Positions 58,647 through 64,000 of a stretch of 64,000 bases of DNA are shown here, one piece after another. Under the pieces are notes generated by a model. That model did no database searches. It worked only from the letters and a program-made list of their open reading frames with translations, and had not been told where the DNA came from. The number at the start of each line of letters is the position of its first letter. Within the stretch, counting starts at the first letter, position 1. The stretch comes from an uncultured Clostridia bacterium (GTDB lineage: Bacteria; Bacillota; Clostridia; Oscillospirales; Ruminococcaceae), in the NCBI GenBank assembly GCA_947624155.1, contig CANQJB010000002.1:1-64000 (forward strand), read 5' to 3'. Position numbers and translations under genes: made by a program.

Positions 58647-60995
58647 ATGACAGACAGAGAATTTTTGACGGCCAAGCGCCGCGCAATGGAAAAATATTTT
58701 TCAAACCTCAACGGCAAACAGCGTGAGGCGGTGTTCTGCGTCAACGGGCCGCTTCTTATCCTCGCCGGGGCCGGAAGCGGAAAGACGACTGTTTTGGTCA
58801 ACCGCGTCGCGAACATGATCTATTTCGGCAACGCTTATCTCGACGAAAACCGCTTCGCCGGTGTCAGCCCGGCGGACGAACAGTTTCTCTTGGACTACGC
58901 CGACGGAAAGACATCGGACAATGAGCGGTTAAAGAACATCGTCGCGGTCGACTGCGTCAACCCGTGGAACATTCTGGCGATAACCTTTACAAACAAGGCA
59001 GCGGGAGAGCTTAAAGCGCGGCTCGGAATGATGCTCGGAGACAAGGCAAACGGAATCACCGCGGCGACGTTTCACTCCGCCTGCGTGAGGATTCTCAGGC
59101 GGGAGATCCAAAATCTCGGATACGGACAGAGCTTCACGATATACGACACCGACGACTCGACAAGGGTTATAAAAGCCTGCCTTGCAGACCTCAATATGTC
59201 GGACAAGCTGTTTGCACCGAAGTCGATTTTAAGCGAGATCTCCCACGCTAAGGAGTCGCAGATAACTGCTGACGAATATATTTTGCAGTCGGCGGGAGAC
59301 TACCGAAAGAAAAAGATCGGGGACGTTTATAAGGCTTATCAGTCAAAGCTCAGAACTGCGAACGCAGTCGATTTCGACGACATTCTGCTGCTGACCGTTC
59401 AGCTATTTGAGGACTATCCCGACATCTTGCAGCACTACCAGAATCTCTATAAATACATACTCGTCGACGAATATCAGGACACAAACACTGTTCAGTACAG
59501 ACTGGTGTCGCTTCTGAGCGAAAAGCGGCGGAACCTTTGCGTTGTCGGCGACGACGACCAGTCAATTTATAAATTCCGCGGGGCGACGATCGAGAATATC
59601 CTCTCGTTTGAGCACCAGTTCGAGAACGCAAAGGTGATTCGGCTCGAACAGAATTACCGCTCGACACAGTCAATACTCAACTGCGCCAACAGCGTCATCA
59701 AGAACAACAAGGGGCGAAAAGGAAAGAATCTTTGGACCGACGGCGGCGAGGGGGACAAAGTCGTTCTCTACAAGGCCGCATCGGAGCAGGGCGAGGCGAG
59801 ATTTGTCGCCCAGACGATCTATCAGTCGGTCAAGAACGGCGGAAGATGGTCTGACAACGCGGTGCTCTACCGAATGAACGCCCAGTCAAACGCGATCGAA
59901 CGGGCGCTTGTCGCCTCGGGGATCAGCTATCGGGTAATCGGCGGCGTAAAGTTTTATGACCGCAAGGAGATAAAGGATATAATCGCCTATCTCTCGGTTT
60001 TAAACAACGAAAACGATATGCTCAGGCTGCGCAGGATAATCAACGAGCCGAAGCGCGGAATCGGCGAGGCAAGCGTCGACCTTCTAGCTCAGGTCGCGGA
60101 AGGGCTCGGCGAGTCGCCGGTCGCGGTGATGAGAAACGCTGCGGAATATCCCCTGCTATCGCGGGTTGCAAACAAGCTCACCGCGCTCGCGGAGGTTTTC
60201 GATGAGCTGAGGCTGACCGCGGAATCGTCGCCGCTAGACGAGCTCCTCGACGAGCTGATGATGAAAACCGGTTATCTCGCGATGCTCCAGTCGCTCGGCG
60301 AGGAGGGCGCGGGAAGGCTCGAAAACATCAACGAGCTTAAATCAACGATGCTGAGCTATTCGCAGAACGCCGAAGAGCCGAGCCTCTCGGGATTTTTGGA
60401 GGAAATTTCACTTTATACCGACATCGACAGCCTCGACCCCGACGCCGACAGCGTGACGCTGATGACCGTTCACTCCGCAAAAGGGCTTGAATTCAACAAC
60501 GTCTTCGTCGTCGGGCTGGAGGAAAATATCTTCCCGAGCTCACGAAGCATGGACCTCGAGGAAGATGTCGAGGAGGAGCGCAGGCTTGCTTATGTCGCGA
60601 TAACGAGGGCAAGAAAGCGGCTCTATCTCTGCTGCGCGAGGCAGAGAATGCTGTTCGGCACAACGCAGTATAACAAGCCCTCGCGGTTTGTCGGCGAACT
60701 TCCGGCGGAATTTATCAAGGAAGAAACCGAGCGGACGGCTGTCGACGACACTCCTAAGCAGCAGCCGGGGACGGCGGCTAAGACCTCCGGATTCGGAAAG
60801 GGAATCGGCACAAGGCCGGCTCAGAACACCGGAAAGAGCTTTGCTGTCGGAGACAGGGTAGTTCACAACATCTTCGGCGAGGGAACTGTGCTGAAAGCGG
60901 TGCAAATGTCGAACGACACGCTGCTTGAAATCGCCTTTGAAAAGGTCGGCACAAAGAAGATAATGGCCAATTTTGCAAACATCAGGAAGGTGTAA
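58647..60995 (+). CDS. pcrA: UvrD/PcrA family ATP-dependent DNA helicase
   Basis: A 782-residue superfamily 1A helicase with Walker A GAGSGKTT (about 41-48), TFTNKAAGELKAR, motif II VDEYQDTNTVQ, motif III VGDDDQSIYKFRGA, QNYRSTQ, MTVHSAKGLEF and VAITRARKRLYL, then a basic tail with a C-terminal Tudor-like GDRVVHNIFGEG domain that binds RNA polymerase in PcrA. It unwinds DNA in repair and replication restart. The start ATG follows CGGAGGAAA. It is the first of three tightly packed genes. Confidence 0.96.
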   Translation: MTDREFLTAKRRAMEKYFSNLNGKQREAVFCVNGPLLILAGAGSGKTTVLVNRVANMIYFGNAYLDENRFAGVSPADEQFLLDYADGKTSDNERLKNIVAVDCVNPWNILAITFTNKAAGELKARLGMMLGDKANGITAATFHSACVRILRREIQNLGYGQSFTIYDTDDSTRVIKACLADLNMSDKLFAPKSILSEISHAKESQITADEYILQSAGDYRKKKIGDVYKAYQSKLRTANAVDFDDILLLTVQLFEDYPDILQHYQNLYKYILVDEYQDTNTVQYRLVSLLSEKRRNLCVVGDDDQSIYKFRGATIENILSFEHQFENAKVIRLEQNYRSTQSILNCANSVIKNNKGRKGKNLWTDGGEGDKVVLYKAASEQGEARFVAQTIYQSVKNGGRWSDNAVLYRMNAQSNAIERALVASGISYRVIGGVKFYDRKEIKDIIAYLSVLNNENDMLRLRRIINEPKRGIGEASVDLLAQVAEGLGESPVAVMRNAAEYPLLSRVANKLTALAEVFDELRLTAESSPLDELLDELMMKTGYLAMLQSLGEEGAGRLENINELKSTMLSYSQNAEEPSLSGFLEEISLYTDIDSLDPDADSVTLMTVHSAKGLEFNNVFVVGLEENIFPSSRSMDLEEDVEEERRLAYVAITRARKRLYLCCARQRMLFGTTQYNKPSRFVGELPAEFIKEETERTAVDDTPKQQPGTAAKTSGFGKGIGTRPAQNTGKSFAVGDRVVHNIFGEGTVLKAVQMSNDTLLEIAFEKVGTKKIMANFANIRKV

Positions 60996-60997
60996 AA

Positions 60998-61591
60998 ATG
61001 GTGAATTACGATAAATATATCACTCCGGATATGCTGAACCTGACCGATACCTACGCTGTCAAGGTCTTGATCTGCTATTTTTTAAGGCAGATCAACCGGC
61101 CGATCACGCCGATGCAGCTGACCGAGATTGCGACAGACGACGGGATCGTAAACTATTTTGTTTTCACCGACGCGATAAACCAGCTTCTCGAAGCGAAAAC
61201 GATAATTCTCGAGGAGCAGGACGGCGAGGAATACTATGTTCTGACCGAACTCGCGAAATTCGGCGCGGACGACTTCAAGACAATTGTCCCGAACAGCCTC
61301 AGAAACAAAATTCTCTCCTCGGGGCTGAAATTCTTCGCGAAGCTCAAAAACAACAACGACGTAAAGATCTCAATTTCGGAGCAGCAGAGGGGTTACAGCG
61401 TAAACGTCTTCTGCACCGACGGCGGGCTGACGCTGATGGATCTGAGGCTTTTTGCGCCCGACCGCGAGCAGGCTCAGCTTCTTGCCGACAAGATAATGAT
61501 GAATCCCGCGGATTTTTACGGAAAGGTTCTCGACTACGCTCTCGAAAACGAGGAATATCAGCCTGAGGTAAAGGAGGTAGACGGGCTTTGA
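60998..61591 (+). CDS. DUF4364 family protein
   Basis: A 197-residue protein of the DUF4364 family, found widely in Clostridia. The N-terminal half (LKVLICYFLRQINRPITPMQL region, about 22-85) looks like a winged helix: it can be read as a DNA-binding or protein-interaction domain of the ArsR/PadR class. The C-terminal half is a mixed alpha/beta domain of unknown role. It starts two bases after the pcrA stop with GAAGGTG upstream and overlaps the next gene by four bases. Function is unassigned. Confidence 0.85.
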   Translation: MVNYDKYITPDMLNLTDTYAVKVLICYFLRQINRPITPMQLTEIATDDGIVNYFVFTDAINQLLEAKTIILEEQDGEEYYVLTELAKFGADDFKTIVPNSLRNKILSSGLKFFAKLKNNNDVKISISEQQRGYSVNVFCTDGGLTLMDLRLFAPDREQAQLLADKIMMNPADFYGKVLDYALENEEYQPEVKEVDGL

Positions 61592-62175
61592 GCAAAAACA
61601 GCTTTTTTGCGCTGACGTCGCGAATGAAATATATCTCTCGCTGGGGGCTGATGAGAAACACTCGCGAGGAAAACATCGCGGAGCATTCTCTTGAAGTCGC
61701 GATAATTACTCACCTGCTCTGCGAGCTCAGAAACAGGCGGTTCGGCGGCTCGGTCGACGTCTCAAAGGCGGTGCTGACGGCGGTTTATCACGACGTTCCC
61801 GAGATCATTACAGGCGATCTGCCGACGCCGGTTAAATATTACGACCCCGAGATCAAATCGGCATATAAGAGGGTCGAGCAGGCGGCGGCTGAAAAGCTTC
61901 TCGGCTCGATACCCGAGGATCTTCGGGACGGCTACTCCCCTCTTCTTTCGGAGGACGGCGACCCGCAGATCGCGGAGCTTGTCAAGGCGGCGGACAAGCT
62001 CTCGGCGCTGATAAAGTGCATTGAGGAGCGAAGAAGCGGCAACACTGACTTTCTCGAAGCCGAAAGGCAGACTCTCGAAGCGATCAGAAAGATGAAGCTT
62101 CGGGAAGCGGACACCTTTATCGAGGAATTCCTGCCGGCTTATAATCTGACGCTGGACGAACAGACAAGAGAATAA
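61588..62175 (+). CDS. YfbR-like HD-domain 5'-nucleotidase
   Basis: The start is a TTG overlapping the DUF4364 stop (TTGA) with GGAGG ten bases upstream. The 195-residue product matches the YfbR/YGK1 HD hydrolases: MRNTREENIAEHSLEVA with the first His, then YHDVPEIITGDLPTP with the HD pair, and a late Asp in AADKLSALIKC. YfbR dephosphorylates deoxynucleoside monophosphates. Length fits (E. coli YfbR is 199). It is the last gene of the pcrA transcript and is followed by a terminator. Confidence 0.9.
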   Translation: MSKNSFFALTSRMKYISRWGLMRNTREENIAEHSLEVAIITHLLCELRNRRFGGSVDVSKAVLTAVYHDVPEIITGDLPTPVKYYDPEIKSAYKRVEQAAAEKLLGSIPEDLRDGYSPLLSEDGDPQIAELVKAADKLSALIKCIEERRSGNTDFLEAERQTLEAIRKMKLREADTFIEEFLPAYNLTLDEQTRE

Positions 62176-62180
62176 AAATT

Positions 62181-62206
62181 GCTCCGGAGGCCAAAGCTTC
62201 CGGAGC
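62181..62206. terminator. Bidirectional terminator after the YfbR-like gene
   Basis: An 8-bp stem (62181-62188 with 62199-62206), ten-base loop, followed by TTTTGATTT on the plus strand and AATTTTTATT on the minus strand, between convergent genes. Confidence 0.8.
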
Positions 62207-62216
62207 TTTTGATTTG

Positions 62217-62849
62217 TTACCTGACCTTTGCCATTCTGCCCTTGTCCATTTCAACGACGGTGTCGCAGAGAACGTCGATGTCTTCGGCGGAGTGTGAGGC
62301 GATCAGTATTGTTTTTCCCTGAGCTTTGAGGTCAAGGAGATACTTTCGCATTTCTCCGACGCCGTCTTTATCTAGGCCGTTCATAGGCTCGTCTAAGATG
62401 AGCAGGTCGGGGTTTTCCATGATTGCCTGAGCTAGTCCGAGGCGCTGGCGCATACCGAGGGAATATTTCTTAACCGATTTCTTTAATTTGGGGTCGAGGC
62501 CGACAAGTTCTATACTCTTTCTGATGTCCTCATCGGTGATTTTATGGCGAATGTCAGCGAGGAGCTTTAGGTTTTTAAAGCCGGTGTAATACGGGATAAA
62601 CTCCGGAGTTTCAATAATTACGCCGACGCTCTCGGGAAAGTCGCAGTCGATTCCGATGCGCTTGCCTGCGACGGTAATTTCGCCCTCGGTCGGCTTGATG
62701 AAGCCGCAGATACATTTCATCAGCATGGTTTTCCCCGAGCCGTTGCGGCCGATGATTCCGTGGATTTTGCCGTCTTCAAATTCTACGTTTATGTTCTGCA
62801 AAATCGTGTCTTTTTTAATTTTAAGCGACACATTTTCAACTTTTATCAT
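62217..62849 (-). CDS. ABC transporter ATP-binding protein
   Basis: A 210-residue stand-alone ATPase: Walker A GRNGSGKT (about 35-42), Q-loop in VGVIIETPEF, signature YSLGMRQRLGLA and Walker B LLILDEPMNGLD. The short length and LGMRQRLG signature are typical of the CcmA/bacitracin- or lantibiotic-immunity type. With the permease gene one base upstream (stop-start spacing) it forms a simple two- or three-component exporter. Substrate unknown; immunity or efflux is plausible. Confidence 0.93.
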   Translation of the reverse strand: MIKVENVSLKIKKDTILQNINVEFEDGKIHGIIGRNGSGKTMLMKCICGFIKPTEGEITVAGKRIGIDCDFPESVGVIIETPEFIPYYTGFKNLKLLADIRHKITDEDIRKSIELVGLDPKLKKSVKKYSLGMRQRLGLAQAIMENPDLLILDEPMNGLDKDGVGEMRKYLLDLKAQGKTILIASHSAEDIDVLCDTVVEMDKGRMAKVR

Positions 62850-62850
62850 T

Positions 62851-63711
62851 CTAATCCTCCTTTGACATCAGCGAGAGATTCTTGCGCTTTATCACGCTGA
62901 CGCCGATGAAATACATCAGTATATTCGCGGCAACAAGATAGAGCACCGAACCCCAGATCGGAAAAATCATTTCGTTGAAAAGCTCGTCATAGTGCTTGCC
63001 GGCGGTCGAGTGGGCGAACGGGAAGAGCCAGCAGATTTTCAGTCCGATTATTTGCAGAGCCATACCCGCGCCGAGCATAAGAAGATTTGCCGCGAGGCCG
63101 GTTATTCGGTTGAATCTTAGCGCGAGTGTCATCTGGAGCTGAGCGCAAAAGGTCAGGTGAAGGACAGTCAGCAGACTGCCGAGCGCGACAGCGCCGACGA
63201 CCGAAAAGTTTGTCATCACCGAGAGGTCGAGATAGCTCAGCGGGTTGATGCTGCGAAAGTTGATCGTGTCCATTGTCTGAGAGTTGATCAGCTTCGCCGA
63301 GTTGCTCCATACGCCGCCGACAAAGCCCTGCGGCTGAATAGCGATTACACCGAAGACGAACAGAGCCGCAAGCATTGTCACCGCTGAAATTATTACAAAC
63401 CCGACCTGTGAGCGGTACCATTTTGCGCGGCCGGCGCGGATCAGGACGAATGTCGCGTTGGCGGAGATGTCGGGGAAATCTATCATCAGCACAGCGAAGG
63501 TCAGAGTTATGACCGGCACGCAGAAGACGTTTGTTATAAAGGTCAGATAAGGCTCAAGCGCGTTGACCGGCTCGCCGAACATCGCGATATAATCCTTTAT
63601 CGGGGTGACAGAGAACATATAGAGGCAGATCAGCGTAAACAGAAAGATTATCTGCTTATCGTTTTTGAGCCATTTTATGTATTCAGAGAACGCAATTCCG
63701 AGGCGCTTCAA
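62851..63711 (-). CDS. ABC transporter permease-like membrane protein
   Basis: A 286-residue protein with about six hydrophobic segments and no family motif that can be named with certainty; the pattern (helix near 20-40, long extracytoplasmic loop, paired helices, ending YFIGVSVIKRK) is that of ABC-2 type permeases. It overlaps the gene upstream by four bases and is followed at once by the ATPase gene, which supports the assignment. It would form the membrane part of an exporter. Confidence 0.82.
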   Translation of the reverse strand: MKRLGIAFSEYIKWLKNDKQIIFLFTLICLYMFSVTPIKDYIAMFGEPVNALEPYLTFITNVFCVPVITLTFAVLMIDFPDISANATFVLIRAGRAKWYRSQVGFVIISAVTMLAALFVFGVIAIQPQGFVGGVWSNSAKLINSQTMDTINFRSINPLSYLDLSVMTNFSVVGAVALGSLLTVLHLTFCAQLQMTLALRFNRITGLAANLLMLGAGMALQIIGLKICWLFPFAHSTAGKHYDELFNEMIFPIWGSVLYLVAANILMYFIGVSVIKRKNLSLMSKED

Positions 63712-64000
63712 TTCATCACCCGCTTTCCGAAAGCCTTTCTGCCGAAGAGATAGAGTGCCGCCGTGATACCGAGGACGATCGGGAAATATATCAGCCCGAG
63801 GCGCTCATAGTTTTCAAGACCGAGCTCCACTCTGCCGAAATCGTTAAAAACGATCTGGGACCGAAGCACCATATTGCCCGGGCATAAAAGTCCCGCCAAG
63901 TGATTCCCTTTAAGATACAGCCCGTAAAAGCCGTCGTCGACCGCAAACATCACCGCCATCGGGAGACCGAGAGCCTTATATTTGCTCTGCGTTAAAAGAT
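63708..64000 (-). CDS. Membrane protein of the same ABC operon, 5' end missing
   Basis: Partial gene. The minus-strand frame stays open through the right edge of the window (LTQSKYKALGLP before the first ATG at 63959), so the start is outside. The visible 97 codons hold a polar region with LGLENYERLGLIY and one hydrophobic segment (about the last 30 residues), ending RKAFGKRVMN. It overlaps the permease gene by four bases. It is probably a second permease subunit; family not recognised from this fragment. Confidence 0.7.
   Translation of the reverse strand, partial: LLTQSKYKALGLPMAVMFAVDDGFYGLYLKGNHLAGLLCPGNMVLRSQIVFNDFGRVELGLENYERLGLIYFPIVLGITAALYLFGRKAFGKRVMN

Noticed and set aside
1..64000. 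CRISPR arrays, tRNA or rRNA genes, prophage
   Set aside because: No regularly spaced repeats, cloverleaf sequences, rRNA motifs or phage genes were recognised on reading; a tRNAscan or Infernal run would settle the RNA part.

Overview
The window looks like chromosome from an anaerobic, fibre-degrading member of the Clostridia (Bacillota), most like the Oscillospiraceae/Ruminococcaceae; this is inferred from gene content, not from a marker gene. The supporting signs are strong Shine-Dalgarno sequences with frequent TTG and GTG starts, sigma-A promoters with 17-base spacers, an anaerobic flavodiiron protein, a KtrAB potassium system, a DUF4364 protein, a Sir2 deacylase, an archaeal/fungal-type Asd, and many plant-polysaccharide enzymes. 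No rRNA, tRNA, CRISPR array, prophage or insertion sequence was seen.

Layout. 1-4.1 kb: the end of an S51 peptidase, a MATE exporter with a possible attenuator leader, a secreted M23 peptidase and a lipoprotein. 4.3-8.3 kb (minus strand): asd-dapA-dapB for lysine/diaminopimelate, with a GH5 lipoprotein as last gene. 8.4-11.7 kb: queA, a short pyrophosphatase-like gene and a four-domain flavodiiron protein. 12.2-14.7 kb: a surface-lipoprotein CE1 esterase and a GH11 xylanase. 14.8-25.0 kb: a tight plus-strand cluster for pectin oligosaccharides (GH43, GH28, GH105, CE8, GH140, GH88, DUF2264, KduD/DhuD-type dehydrogenase, RpiB/DhuI-type isomerase), none with a signal peptide. 25.2-31.1 kb: two membrane proteins, an aldo/keto reductase, PepF and an SDR. 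31.2-38.2 kb (minus strand): a seven-gene sugar-acid operon that can be read as a route from L-galactose to 2-keto-3-deoxygluconate (KDG). 38.4-44.1 kb: two CE1 esterases, an unknown gene, GrpB, a GH30 lipoprotein and an XRE regulator. 44.5-47.4 kb: GH78 rhamnosidase and RidA. 47.6-51.6 kb: KtrB, KtrA and an ABC exporter. 51.65-54.9 kb: Sir2, FucA and FucI. 55.3-58.2 kb: a GH43 lipoprotein and an AI-2E family protein. 58.6-64 kb: PcrA helicase, DUF4364, a YfbR-like HD protein and an ABC transporter running off the right edge.

How it fits together. Polymer-attacking enzymes (GH5, GH11, GH30, one GH43, two of three CE1 esterases) mostly carry lipoprotein signals, so they probably sit on the cell surface and cut xylan/glucan and its esters. 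The pectin enzymes appear cytoplasmic and would finish imported oligogalacturonides and rhamnogalacturonan side chains. Unsaturated uronic acids would go through the DhuI/DhuD-type pair to KDG. The 31-38 kb operon could deliver the same intermediate from L-galactose, a sugar of rhamnogalacturonan II, matching the apiosidase-like GH140. L-fucose would use FucI/FucA. Uptake systems, KDG kinase/aldolase and fuculokinase are not in the window.

Three families of structured intergenic repeats (here A, B, C) occur between genes. Family B is a 189-bp element with about 25-bp imperfect terminal inverted repeats, present in two nearly identical copies plus a fragment, and is the best candidate for something undescribed. 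Start sites were moved from the longest ORF whenever a good ribosome binding site pointed to an internal start.
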